64,000 bases of DNA from Phoronis australis (lineage: Eukaryota; Phoronida; Phoronidae), in NCBI GenBank assembly GCA_002633005.1, contig NMRA01000090.1, forward strand, positions 111,758 to 175,757, given 5' to 3'. Below are positions 52,641-64,000 of this stretch, one piece after another. The notes under the pieces are model-generated. The model ran no database searches and was not told where the DNA came from. It saw only the letters and a list, made by a program, of their open reading frames with translations. Every line of letters begins with the position of its first letter. Position 1 is the stretch's first letter. The position numbers and the translations under genes were made by a program.

Positions 52641-54990
52641 GTAAGTTTAATGGGCCACTGCCATATGGTTTGTCTCCAGTTTGGAGTAGTTGCTAGGGCC
52701 GTGTCAGAACCACCCGGCCACCCCTATTCAAAATTTATATTTAATATCCCAGACTTCTACCAGGTGTCTTTTTTCATTGTTCTTATATACCACTGGATGT
52801 CAGGCAAAAAGGTACCCTATACACAAGTGCTTTACCTATAAAAAGTGGCAGTTTAGACTGGAGTGACTTGTGCAGATAAACCATAAGGTATGAGTGCTTA
52901 ATGTCTGTGAATGTGAAGTTATCATAGAAAATGTCTGAAGCGTTTTTGTGATGTAAGCCGATAATGATTCATTGAAGATGCCAACCCCAAATGTAAGTGG
53001 GAAGATGCACATTTTATGTGGCACAGTTCCCAAAGAATGGAAGGATTGTTTTCAAATACATTTAAACTTCGCTATGCTGGTGGTGTGAAAATTAATTTTT
53101 GCCTAGTAAGCAATATGTTGTCAAGGTTAGCAGTCACAATTTTTAACCAATTGTTTGAAGCTAATGTCATGACAATCGTTTCAATGGGCTAAATACCATA
53201 GCACAGGAATGTTACACTTGACAAGTTACCGGTGACTGAGTTAACAACCGCATGTAATAATCAGCAACTGTAATTTAGCTAAGATTTTTTGTAATATCCA
53301 ACCACAAGCTGTTGCAGGGACTTTTCATATTGGTGCTCTTTTGGAGTAATGAAAGCATGAAAGTGGCTTCCGATTGATTCCGACTCAGATTTGGTGGACA
53401 GAACTTCAGTTTATGCAGCAGCCGAGGAATAACTTCTACTGTCAGTCTCTGCCATTGTTTAATTAGTTAAAGTTCAATAATTTATTTTAGCGTTTTGACA
53501 CTGCCTGCATGGGATTGAAATTCTGCCACTTTATTGGCAGTAGCCACTGGCTTAGTGTTGCAGATACATCTTTGCAGAAGCAAATGTGTGGAACAGGGCG
53601 TCCTTGCTCATCAGTTGATATTTGAAAAGGTTTGCCTTTTTTCGCAAGATACTCGGTACATCCCAATGCACAGCAGTGGAAATTTACTGGCGTTTGCAAT
53701 AGCTGTAAAGGTGTTACCAGGTAAAACCCTGTTGATGCGAGTAGGTTGAAAACTCCCGTGGGATCTGTAGGTGGTACTAAACACTTGTATACAAAAGACC
53801 TGATTGCCATCTTGCAGGTTAGTGAATTTCAACATGGCATGACTATTTCGAAAGTCAGCTATTTAACATCACCGAGAAAAAGTAAATTCTGAAATTTTTG
53901 CCGTATTGTTTTCCAAACTTGTTTCATTATTCTCTGAATAAAAAGTGGTCCAATCATTTCCTCACTGAGTCAATTCTGGAGTACTATAATGAGCAGTAGA
54001 ACACAACTGTGTCTTGTGATTACATTCCACGCCACCAGTTGGCTGTAACACCTTGGTGAAATCGGCGATGCATGACAGGCTGGGATCTAAACTTTTTTGT
54101 GGTGTTTCTAAGAACCATGTACTTATGTAGTTTAGCAAATTCTTTTAATAGCCCCTGACTGACATGTTGAGAACCAGTTTTCTACACTGAGTCTGGCATC
54201 AAATTGGTTCTCAAATTCTGCACCCCGTGTATTATGTTAGTGACTAAAGCCATTAGTTCTAGCTTTTTAAAGGACACCTTTGGGTATGAGTCAGTTTTGT
54301 TGTAATTTTCCTCAAACCACTTAAGTGTCTGCACATGCTCACATAAACAATTGCCAATGTTCAAACCACATGGAATGCCAGCTGATCACCAGAATATGCC
54401 CTATTGCAAAAGCGCATTGAAAGATGAATAAGTTGTGTTTAGATGTGTTGTTGACACTGGAACACCTGATCAAGTGTAACTCCTCTACCTAAACCAGTGT
54501 CAAAACTGGCTGCGCCAGCAGGTCAACTGTCTTCGTGTAAATGCGGCTCATGACCTAAGCACTTAGTACACAAGTGCGGATTTGGATTTTTGGTTAAACA
54601 GGCTGTGAGAGTATGTGACAACTCTACCGTTTTTTATTGGGTGCAGAGGATGCTAACTATACAATGTCCTTGGCGACCACTGGGAATATCCATCGCTCAT
54701 AGCGGCTCTCGCCCTCCGTACTGTCACTTAGTCATTCTTAGTATTTGCAGTGCTCACCATCTAAATTTTTAAGACAAAACTGGAAACCAGTGTGCAAACT
54801 CTCTATGCACGGCTAAATCACAATCAAGGTCCATATTGGAGAATTGACTGTGTTACGGTCTAAAATAAAATTTTTTGGTCACTTACCATAAGCCAACTGA
54901 ATCTCATATGCAAAGAGTTATTTAGTTGTGCAAATTAAAACAAGAATCATCAAAATTGGACAATGTTTGAGAAATTGATCCCTTCTTGTT

Positions 54991-55088
54991 GTTTTATTTA
55001 CTTATTTATACTCTACATTTCGTGAAACAATAGTATCCTTGGGAGGATCTGGATCGCCTTATTTAGTTTCAGATTTATTTTCTACGTT
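54991..55088 (+). repeat. 98-bp dispersed repeat, inverted partner of 36438-36535
   Basis: TTCGTGAAACAATAGTATCC and TTGGGAGGATCTGGATCGCC are shared exactly with the reverse of the other copy. Three mismatches, all in the first 25 bases. Confidence 0.88.
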
Positions 55089-55489
55089 TTTCATTTTTTT
55101 CTTTACGAGTGGCCATTTTAAAAATAACAATTTTCAAATGTCAACAGTAGAAAAGAATTTTATTTTATTAAGTAAGCAATTGATTTGATATGACTGGGAA
55201 TAACTTGAGTCACTTTCAGAATCACTTAGATGAAGTTGTGCTTAATCATTGAGAAATGATAGGGTTCATCGTAAAACAGCCACTCGTTATGAAATTTGTA
55301 AAGTCTGTGTTTCTAACCCTCATCTAATGTAGAGAAGGTTAAAAACTGAAGTTCACACTCTGTAATAAAAAGAACTGCAGAATATGTTAGCCAAGGCAAC
55401 ACAGCAAATTATTCAATATCTAAACAAGCCAAAAGTTTGGATATTGACTGGATTCTGCTATGTTGAAAATGGGCCAAAAAGGCTAACAA

Positions 55490-57780
55490 AATGTAGTGTA
55501 CGTACCCCCATGTGGAATTCAGTAACACAAAATGGTCATTGCAAATGAAATTATTGCCTTTTAAATAACAACATGGTGCTTATTATCACCAAAGAAAAAT
55601 AAATGGCCATACAACATTCTGTTACCATGTAATGCAGAAATAGTGGTGTAGTGTACGTACTCCCTTTCGTAGTGTACCTAACCCCATGTTTACAAATGCC
55701 ATCAAATTAAAAAATCACATGGTAAGTGAGCAACATTGGTCATAGACAGTTTCCTTCCCTAAAAAGGTTAGGTTAAAAGGGTGTTTATTGCAAATACATT
55801 TGTTTTGAGTGAAATATTAGCATTTGTGTAGTGTACGTACCCTAAAAAATTTTAATTTGTGCCTATTTTCAAAGTATGGCAGATATGCACATGAATGCTG
55901 TGCTTTTTATTTTTTCTCTTTGCATTGATTTAGTAATTCAATTAACTCTCAGTAGATTCTTAGTATTTAGTTAGAAACCTGACATGTCATTGAAATGTAG
56001 TGTACGTACCCCTGTGTACTGTACGTACCCCGTACCCCGATGTGAACCAATACCATGAAACAAAAATATTACACAATAAGTATGCAACACTTGTCACAGG
56101 CAGTTTCCTGCTTTAAAAATGCTGTTAAAAGGGTGTTAATTACCGTTACACATGCATTTGTTTTGAGTGAAATATTAGCATTTGTGTAGTGTACTTACCG
56201 TATTCGCCGTAATAACCGCCCAGGGCGCTTAGAAAAGTTCGGTTCTGGGGGACGCTTATTATAACCCAAGGCTGTTGAAACCCGGTAAAATCAGAAGCTA
56301 AGATTCATCAAATTTACGCTCTATGACATATCTGTAATCTATGAAAGACTTCCAACAAAACTGTGGTGCATTGCTATCAAACTTTGCTGCTAAATTACGA
56401 TCATTTTATGGAAAATTGTGCTGAAATCCCTAGGCGAAAACTCGCCGACTGACTGCCTCGAAATCGCCGTCTTTGATATGGCGACTTCAGTGCTTGAATA
56501 GAATAGTTTCGACTCTAGCAAATTACCTGAAATCCTCATTAAGTTCATTAAGTTTTCTAAGTAGCGTCCCTAAGATTTTTTTTAAGTTCCCGTGGAGTCT
56601 GGATTAATGGCAGGTTTAAGTAAAAATCTGTGCAACATCGTGCCATCTACATGTATGATCGGCAACACGGCGAGAAAAATGTCTGGATGAACACGCATGT
56701 TGTTGTCACGTGACGTTTGTTTTGAAGTTCGTCGCGAGTAAGCGAGCGCGTGCGTGTCACCAGAGTTCATTTGCCAAAGCAGAGACCGTCTTTTGGCCAG
56801 AGCCACGCAGTCTAACGAGATAGGTGTGCATTGTGTCTAAAGAAATTTGCACAAGCAGTAGGCCTAAACCAGAGCGTGTCATTCAGCACTTGCCGGTCTC
56901 GTGCTAAAAATGTTCGACATTTGTTTCGGTAAGGCCCATATTAGTCGCCATGTAGCTGGATGCGTACGTAACTATCTGACAGATATTTTTCGGTGTAAGG
57001 GTGTGTAAGCATTCACTGTCAGTTGTCATTTTATCGGATATTCGGCTTAAAAACACCAATTATGGTTAATCAAACAATCCATCTAAAAAATAACGCAAAC
57101 ATGTTTTATAGTTTTAGAAATTGTCGGAAATTAGTGCCAATATTCATTTCTTACCGATGCTATGCTACCCGTTTCATGAATTGATAGTTCCCGACTAATG
57201 TCTTTGATGACAGGTTCATATATGTAGCACGCGCTTCCTGGCCACGTGCGTTTAACACCGAGTTATTTTTATTCATGAGACAGTCGGTGTGTCTACTGAA
57301 AGGTCAGACCATAGTGGGACACAGTCGTCGCAAGAGTAGCAATGCTGTTGCATTCTTTTTGAAGCGCTGCGTTACTTTGAAGTGTATAGTCACGGCTAAA
57401 TACAAACGTAGCAGTGCCGCTGGTGGTCTAGAAGACCCGTGCAAAACTTTTTTTGATAAACTGAAGATGTTACTGTAGCCGAGTTTTAGGACTGTAGGTA
57501 TGTCATTGTTCGCATGTACGCGTTCATGGACTGGGTGCTTATTTCAGCAAAGTCTGAAAACGCGTGGGGGGCGCTTATAGGGCATGGGCGGTTATTACGG
57601 CGAATATGCGCCTGTTTTCAAAGAATGACAGACAGATATACACATTTATGCTGTACTTTTTATTTTTTTCTTTGATTTAGTGAATCATCTACTGTAACTC
57701 TCAGTAGATTCTAAGTAATTTTTATAACCCAGCTTTCACACTTATATGACAACCTTCATTTTTCACCTACGAATATGGAC
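55490..57780 (+). repeat. Tandem repeat, unit about 355 bp, with GTAGTGTACGTACCCC motif
   Basis: The motif or a variant occurs near 55493, 55648, 55669, 55828, 55997 and 56187. Units around 55746-55842 and 56099-56197 share AAAAGGGTGTT, CATTTGTTTTGAGTGAAATA and TTAGCATTTGTGTAGTGTAC. The second unit is split by the element at 56201-57606 and resumes with GCCTGTTTTCAAAGAATG. Confidence 0.75.
56201..57606. mobile_element. 1406-bp DNA element with perfect 21-bp inverted ends
   Basis: The left end begins TATTCGCCGTAATAACCGCC (one further C completes 21 bp) and the right end is its exact inverse at 57586-57606. Next to each end is a GGGCGCTTA/GGGGGGCGCTTATAGG block. It splits a 355-bp tandem unit, so it is an insertion. 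The target duplication is not clear. An open frame at 57275-57478 shows no transposase motif. The element is GC-richer than its surroundings and holds CACGTGAC near 56707. It is probably a non-autonomous DNA transposon. Confidence 0.8.
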
Positions 57781-58559
57781 CTTGATTGTGATTTGCCCAA
57801 GTATTAGTTTGTCATTTAACAAATGTACTTTTCATCGATCAGGTGAGTCAAAAGGCGTTGATTTGCTCTTTATCTGAGCACTGGGCACTTAATGCAAAAT
57901 CTTTAAATTTAGTCTGGGATAGGCACTTATCCGTGAAGTGGCCACTTACTCGTAAGCCTTCAAAAGTTGTGAATGGCTGCTTAGCTGAGCTATGACCGCT
58001 TGTATCGAAAATTCACCCAAAGTGGTAGATTGGCATTTATTTGAGCTTGGGCATTAACCCAATTGTTTATGGTATATGCACAATCTTCATTCATAAAAGT
58101 AATTGTGAATCATTGTTATCTTGCTAGTGTTATCTCAAATGCATTTAACTAGAGCATTGAGCATTTCAGCAAAACTCCTTTTAAGCACCTAATAACCTTG
58201 ACTTTTCAAACCTACTTGAGGTTATGTAGGACCCTATTAACTTGGGAAAAGGATATGTTTTATGAAAGCAGAAAGCCTGTAGAATTTATTTTTTGACTTC
58301 AAAACCAATATGTCATTGGTGGAGTCTTTTAGTAAAATTAGCAAAAAAGGCACAATCATAGTAAGACAATTGTATCAATAGCATGATTAAATTTTGTGTA
58401 TTTCACACAGTGTTGCTTACTCACACCTGTTTTATAGTTGAGTTGTTCAAACCGAGCCACTTTTCTTTGATTTTCTTCTCATGTCAAAGTGACACCTTTG
58501 ATGGATTTTCATCTGATGTACACACTGTAAATTTGACTCAATATCTCTCCATTGATGGG

Positions 58560-59640
58560 TAGTCTAATTTTTACCACATATAAATATGTGGGCGCATTAT
58601 GCCGTCATCTCCGTCCGTCCGGCCAGCCAGATGTCCGTCCGGCGTCCGCTGCTCTATCTCCAAAATGCCTTAACGTATGTTCATGAAATTGTGCACAGGT
58701 GTTCCTTCCATGGATGGGATGGCATGAGCGAACTTTCGTACGGATCGGACTACCGGTGTTCTCCCCAGTGGCAATTTTAGTTTTTTACGTTAACTTTACC
58801 GATGTATCTTTAAAAGTCCTGAAGGGATTTTTATAAAATTTGGTATATAGGCACCTATTAGTGAGATGACGCTATCCTCCCATTTTCGGATGGATTCCAC
58901 ATAGTTTGCACCACCTAGTGGCCATTTTTACTGTTTTCGAGTTTTTTTTGCGTGCACCCCTCTATCACGCAAACCGCTCAAAGGATGATTGTGAAAATTG
59001 GCACATATATTTTTACTGTTAAGTGGACAGCTGACGATGATTTTCCTTCAAGTTCGACTACTGTGGCGCCTCCTAGTGGTAGTTCTGTTTTTTTTTTTGC
59101 AATCACGGCTGTATCTATTAAACCGTTTGCAGGATCTTTACTTAATTTAGCAAGTGTATTTATATGATGTTGACAATAGATGACGACGACTTTCGGATGG
59201 ATCTGACTACTGGTGTGCTCCGTTAAGTGGCAGCTTTAGTTTTTCACGTTTACCAGTCTGTATCTTCAAAGGTCTTCAACAGAGTTTCATAAAATTTTTA
59301 ATATAGGCATCTATTGGTGAGGTGACGCTATCATCCTGTTTTTGGATGGAATCAAGTTATTTTGCGCCACCTGGTGGCCATTTTTGCTGTTTTCTAATGT
59401 TGTTTTTGGCTTCAACCCCTCGATCAACAAAACCTTAAGAGATGGTTTTGAAAATTGGCATATATGTTTTCAGTGTGAAGAGGACGTTTGATGATGGTGA
59501 CTGACTACTGTGGCGCCTCCTATTGTTAGTTTTGTTTTGTTTTGTGCCCTTAGCTGTATCTCCAAAACCCACTTCAGGATCTTTATTAAATTTAGGAAGT
59601 GAACATATATGAAGATAACAGATGACAACTTTCAGGCGGA
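58560..59640 (+). repeat. Monomeric repeat-family copy 4
   Basis: The head is TATAAATATGTGGGCGCATT near 58580, then CCGTCATCTCCGTCCGTCCG. Cores near 58765, 58912, 59066, 59220, 59365 and 59515, such as CACCACCTAGTGGCCATTTT and GGCGCCTCCTAGTGGTAG, are spaced about 145-155 bp. It is the copy closest to that at 13 kb. It runs into the YY1-rich repeat without a normal tail. Confidence 0.75.
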
Positions 59641-59799
59641 TGGAACGGACGCTGTGTCCACAAATCGCATTATTCATTACTTTGTGAAATTAAAATTCCG
59701 CCGAGTATCTTGGTCTGACAGCAAGTTTTTTTGTTTTTTTTTTGTTTGTTCGCTCTCTACAGGTTGCAATTTTCGTCCGATTCTCACAAAATTTGCACA

Positions 59800-61350
59800 C
59801 ATGTAGATCGGAAAGTCCTGGAAGCCTATTGTTTTTGGTCATGATCAGATTCAAGATGGCGGACGTGGCGGCCATTTTGTTTCTGATTTCACATTCAAAT
59901 GCTCATAGAGGCCGCATTTTTTGACGTACAGAGCTGAAACTTGGTACGATTATTATAGAACACGTGCTACACGTTTGTCAAAAAACATTCACTTCCATTT
60001 AAAGATGGCAGAAATATTGACGATGGCGCATGCGCACCTCGATATCTGGCCAAAAACGTTTTCTCCTGTAAAGGGCGCATTGGCGAACCAATCACTTTCA
60101 AACTGGTCACGTGTATGTTGCTATTGATCAGCTTTTACAAAATTTTGTTTAACCAGAAGTCACTTTCAAGATGGCGGCTCTGGCACACTTTCACCCATTT
60201 TCAATCGTTCTGCTGTCGCCTTTTTAATGGGAAGAGCAAATGACATGAATTTTTGCATGTGGATTCCTTGAAGTATGCTCTTTCAAAAGTTTTGTGATAA
60301 CGGTTTTCTCAGACTTACTGTTTTCGACTTATTTGACTTTGAATTTCAAAAAAAACGCAAAATTTCAATTTTTTCGAAAAATTTATGGAATGTTGTGAAA
60401 TTATCAATTTAGATAGGATTTTGGATGGGCTTTCAGAAGATATTTCCATTTTTCACTACCACGTATACTTTTTGAATTATTCGAGATTTTCTGCTGGCGT
60501 TGTTCCTTTGTTGACAGCTCTTGCTGCACTGATGTTGGTTTAGCTTCTATTGAACAAGACCATGAAGACATTGCTCATAGAGGCCGCACCTTTCGACGTG
60601 CAGGGCTGAACATTGGTACGATTATTATAGCAAACAAGCACTACAACTGCGCATTAAATCTTTAACTTCCGGTCAAAGATGGCGGAAATATCGGCAATGG
60701 CGCATGCGCACCTCGATAACTGGGCGAAAACGTTTTTTCCTGTAAAGGGCGCATTGGCGAACCAATCACTTTCAAACTGGTCACGTGTATGTTGCTATTG
60801 ATCAGCTTTTACAAAATTTTGTTTAACCAGAAGTCACTTTCAAGATGGCGGCTCTGGTGCACTTTCACCCATTTTCAATCGTTCTGCTGTCGCCTTTTTA
60901 ATGGGAAGAGCAAATGACATGAACTTTTGCATGTGGATTCCTTGAAGTATGCTCTTTCAAATGTTTTGTGATAACGGTTTTCTCAGACTTACCGTTTTCA
61001 AGTTATTTGAAAAAGAACTCAAAATTTCAATTTTTTCGAAAAAATTATGGAATGTTGCGAAACTATCAATTTAGATAGAGTTTGGAACGGGCTTTGAGAT
61101 AAAGTTTTTTATTTTTCGCTAGGACTTCTACTTTTTGAATTATTTGAGATTGTCTAATAGCGTTGTTCCTTTGTTGAGCACTCTTCCTGCATTGATGTTG
61201 GTTTAGTTTATTTGAACAAGACTGTAGCTTATTTCTTACTAATTTATGACATCTAAGTTCGTCGTATGAATGTTATGATGTTGTTCATCATTGCCACTTT
61301 CATCATCACAATCATCGTCGTCGTTAATTTTGCCTATTGTCGCTCAAGAC
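59800..61350 (-). repeat. YY1-motif repeat, copies B and C as a tandem pair
   Basis: Two copies of the 51.5-kb repeat lie head to tail with an offset of 674 bp. From 60065 to about 60300 and 60739 to about 60974 they differ at only about five positions. YY1-type words AAGATGGCGGC stand at 60168-60178 and 60842-60852, with further AAGATGGCGG near 59854 and 60677. A similar word pair GCGCATGCGCACCTCGATA occurs in both. The right end has the ATGAATGTTATGATGTTG tail unit. Confidence 0.8.
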
Positions 61351-61949
61351 TGTAGGTAGCACTGAACAGTCAGGACGCAGCCACGGAGCATTTTCTAGTC
61401 CCTAGAATTTATGTTAAGGGCGTGTGTCAGGTTTGGGGGTGGTTTGAGGAAATTGTTAACAACAATTGCCAGGAAACTTATTTACTTGTGTTTTTGAATG
61501 ATAAAAGCCAAGTTTGACCTACTATTGATGCAAACTGGTGGCTGTCATTTGCTATCAACCCCAGTCGTCTGCTGTCTGAAAAACCGGGTGCGATTTCAGG
61601 TGGCTGTCAGACAGAACAAATTTGCCAAAAATTAGCTTGTAAGAGGTTTACTAAGACTACATAGTTAGAATCTAGTGAGGATGAGCATTCTGAATCTGTA
61701 GTCAGACTTTTTCTAGCACTTGCAGGAAAGTGGTTATGTCGGGGAGAATATTGTCAAATATGGTGTTTTTTTGCAAATAGTTTTGTGTGCCGGGATTTTC
61801 TTGCCATGTGTATTAACCGATCAGAAATCTGTACAGTTCGATAGAGTTTTAAACGGGCTTTCATAAGATATTTTTCATTTCTCGCTAGTCGTCATGATCG
61901 TCGTCGTCATCGTCCTCCCCATCGTCCTGTTTTCGCGTAATTTTGCCAA

Positions 61950-62180
61950 GTGTCGCTCCTCCGAGTGCTCTCATTTTGTTCTGTTTTCCTTTGTTTCTCT
62001 GAAGTTCCCTGACAGATTTTTATGAAATATGGCATGTTCCTGTTTTTGGATAGATTGTACGTCTTTGCGCCATCGTGTGGCCATTTTTGTGATACAAATG
62101 AATAACCCTAAAATCACACCATTTGTGATGCATTCGTGGGCGCATTTCAGCGCTCTGCTTTGCCCTTGTTACAGATGCTG
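61950..62180 (+). repeat. Monomeric repeat-family tail fragment
   Basis: CCTTTGTTTCTCTGAAGTTC, TTTTTATGAAATATGGC, TGCGCCATCGTGTGGCCATT and GTGATGCATTCGTGGGCGCA match the last monomer and tail of the copy at 13-14.8 kb. It follows the YY1 repeat, so the head (58.6 kb) and tail (62 kb) may be one copy split by the YY1 repeat. Confidence 0.65.
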
Positions 62181-63410
62181 ATACTGTATTATCAAAGCAA
62201 AAAGCATTTGCATTAGTAACCTTGATTTGCAATAACATTTGAATTTAATTTTTTGTGAAATCTTATATGCAGTCTTGTCATTTGGCAGTAGAACTGATAT
62301 GTGCACAAGCAAGATTCAGTTTGCAAGAATATGTGTACGTAAGGGTCGTCATCTTAAAGCTTAAGATAAATTTCATCAGAAAGATAATCATTAAATGTTA
62401 AAAATCATTTGCTTTCTTATGCATGCAGTAATATTAAGAGTGTCCTAATGAACATGTCTAAAATAATGCGATTAAGATTTATGTGCCATCTAGATTATTG
62501 ATCGCGGTGTTATGAAGTCATCTCATTGATTGTCTGCTCTCTCTCTCTGACTCCCTCTCTCACTGGGTCATTCCTTGTTGCGTTTGAGGAAAACAACAGA
62601 ATTTTGTCATCAGGTTTGTCATCAGCGTTTCAATGGTTAGGTTCATCTACTGCACCCAGTGTGACCGGTGTGTAGCGAATGTGTAGTATTAGACTTTCAC
62701 ATAGGTGCTGGTTTTTCTATGGGGATATTGTTTTAGGTCAGGTTGAGAAACACTGGCAGATCTAGAATACGGTTCGGGGCACCCAAGTACATTTGTTCAA
62801 AAAATTTTGCATTTGTCTTAAAAATGACAGACCAACAGCATTTTTGGATGTGTAGGTACATGGGCCAATGTCAAGTTCTTATTTTGTCTTCATCACATTA
62901 ACAAGCTAAACTTGAAGCAGATAGTGACTCCATCAGTATGACATGCTGTAATTCATGTAGTTGAACTGATAAATTATGTATAATATGCTTTTAAAGCACA
63001 CATATATAGGTGGCGTTTGATATGGATTTGCCCCAATTTCGCCAAACTATGTGGAAATGCACAAATTATCGACGATTTGTAAGATAGTGTTTCCAAAAAA
63101 GTTTGGGTGAAACAAAGAAGCATCCAAAACAAGTTGCAATTAGTAATAACTTATATTTCATATGAAAGCTCTTTAGCTTTAGTTCAATTGTAAACATTGA
63201 CTAACAACAAATTTATTGTAGTAACATAAGAAATTTAAGGAGACATGATACGAAATCCGATCAATTGAGAAACTACAAGAAAAATTATTGATTTTCAGTA
63301 AGTAATGCATAACGTTTTTGTTATGAACACTGACAAAGACAACTAATACAGGAAGTACATGGTGCAATTCAGTAAATATTAGAGGTAATGGAGATAATAG
63401 TGTGATTTAT
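62181..63410. other. Intergenic, nothing recognised
   Basis: AT-rich sequence with a short CT-rich run near 62538-62563. No gene or repeat was recognised. Confidence 0.4.
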
Positions 63411-63420
63411 TTTGATACAC

Positions 63421-63481
63421 ATATACTGACTGAATGACCAGTTTGTTGAAGCCAACTGTCATTCAGTCAGTACATATATGT
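63421..63481. repeat. Inverted repeat (hairpin), about 18-bp arms
   Basis: ATATACTGACTGAATGAC near 63422 pairs with GTCATTCAGTCAGTACATAT near 63460, with a loop of about 20 bases and one bulge. It could be a small foldback element. Confidence 0.8.
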
Positions 63482-63647
63482 CATATATGATACGAAACTG
63501 ACATTTCTTCTTCTAGTGAAACTTAAAAAGATGTTCAGGCAACGTAAAGTATCTAATGGATAAATTCTTGTGTGAAGATATCTGTGGGTGGTATTTCTTA
63601 ACTGTAAAGTTTTCCTGTAATATCAAACTTATATAGATTTTACTTAC

Positions 63648-63805
63648 ATGATTAAATTTTTCTGTTCAGGCAAATCATAGAACTCAAGCCCTGCAATGCC
63701 AACTTTGAACTCGGACCACTGAGGATGCATCACGAATAGGTGGAATTTGTTTGCATTCTTTGTTTCCTCCTTGTTTCTTGCTATGAAATTTACTGTCACT
63801 AAAAC
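63648..63805 (-). CDS. Possible exon of an unrecognised gene
   Basis: On the - strand an open frame runs VTVNFIARNKEETKNANKFH, then LFVMHPQWSEFKVGIAGLEF, then YDLPEQKNLI, and ends at a near-perfect donor (CAT before GTAAGTA). An AG suitable as acceptor stands before GTTTTAGTG near 63806. The composition looks protein-like. I do not recognise the family and found no second exon, so it may be chance. Confidence 0.3.
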
Positions 63806-64000
63806 CTTTCAAAACTTGGCCATTTTTCAACCGAATAGCATGAGTCATATCATTAAAAAGCAACTTATTAGTTCTTGATAGCATATGATTTTTCCAGAAT
63901 CAAAATGTAAATAATTTTATTGATAAATAATTATCATTTCGCATACCTGACGGGTCTAAAAATATTCTTTAAATCAAAAAACAAGATTGTTACCAAAATT

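Noticed and set aside
1-64000. CRISPR arrays, operons or other prokaryotic systems
   Set aside because: Spliced genes, SINE/LINE debris and codon layout show animal nuclear DNA; the regular arrays here are diverged transposon monomers without spacers.

Overview
This window is animal nuclear DNA: AT-rich, intron-rich and full of transposon debris. It carries two protein-coding genes that point toward each other. The repeat classes (APE-type LINE fragment, Kolobok-like and mariner-like relics, several terminal-inverted-repeat elements, tRNA-derived repeats) and the divergence of both proteins from their vertebrate relatives suggest an invertebrate. A marine deuterostome is my guess; the species cannot be fixed from sequence alone.

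Left third (about 2.0-22.2 kb, + strand): the 3' half of a class I myosin gene of the MYO1A/MYO1B type. Nine exons encode the neck (four IQ-like calmodulin-binding segments) and the TH1 membrane-binding tail. The motor domain lies to the left, outside the window. The introns hold a Kolobok-like element with TTAA ends, two long copies of a monomeric repeat family, a mariner-like relic 60 bp before the last exon, a tRNA-Lys-like sequence and a (TG)n tract.

Middle (30.0-47.2 kb, - strand): a complete WAC gene (WW domain adaptor with coiled coil). I joined thirteen exons by hand. Every junction keeps frame, and the result is 634 codons plus a stop, against about 647 residues in human WAC. The first exon codes only 13 residues plus two bases. 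The two genes converge, with about 7.9 kb between their stop codons. That interval holds their 3' UTRs and more repeat copies.

Right third (47.2-64 kb): no certain gene. It holds a 1475-bp element with 13-bp inverted ends and a TAGGA duplication, a degenerate THAP-like exon, a tRNA-like sequence, a 1406-bp element with perfect 21-bp inverted ends inside a tandem repeat, a repeat rich in YY1-like motifs with an almost unchanged 674-bp tandem duplication, and more monomer arrays. One possible exon sits at the right edge (- strand).

Myosin-I links membrane to actin, and WAC acts in histone H2B ubiquitination, autophagy and mTOR signalling. I see no reason to think the two genes work together; they are simply neighbours. 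The most unusual material is the repeat landscape: an array family built from 135-170 bp monomers each carrying a CCTAGTGGC-like core, and a dispersed repeat that carries an acidic-tailed ORF with a tentative CARD-like pattern.
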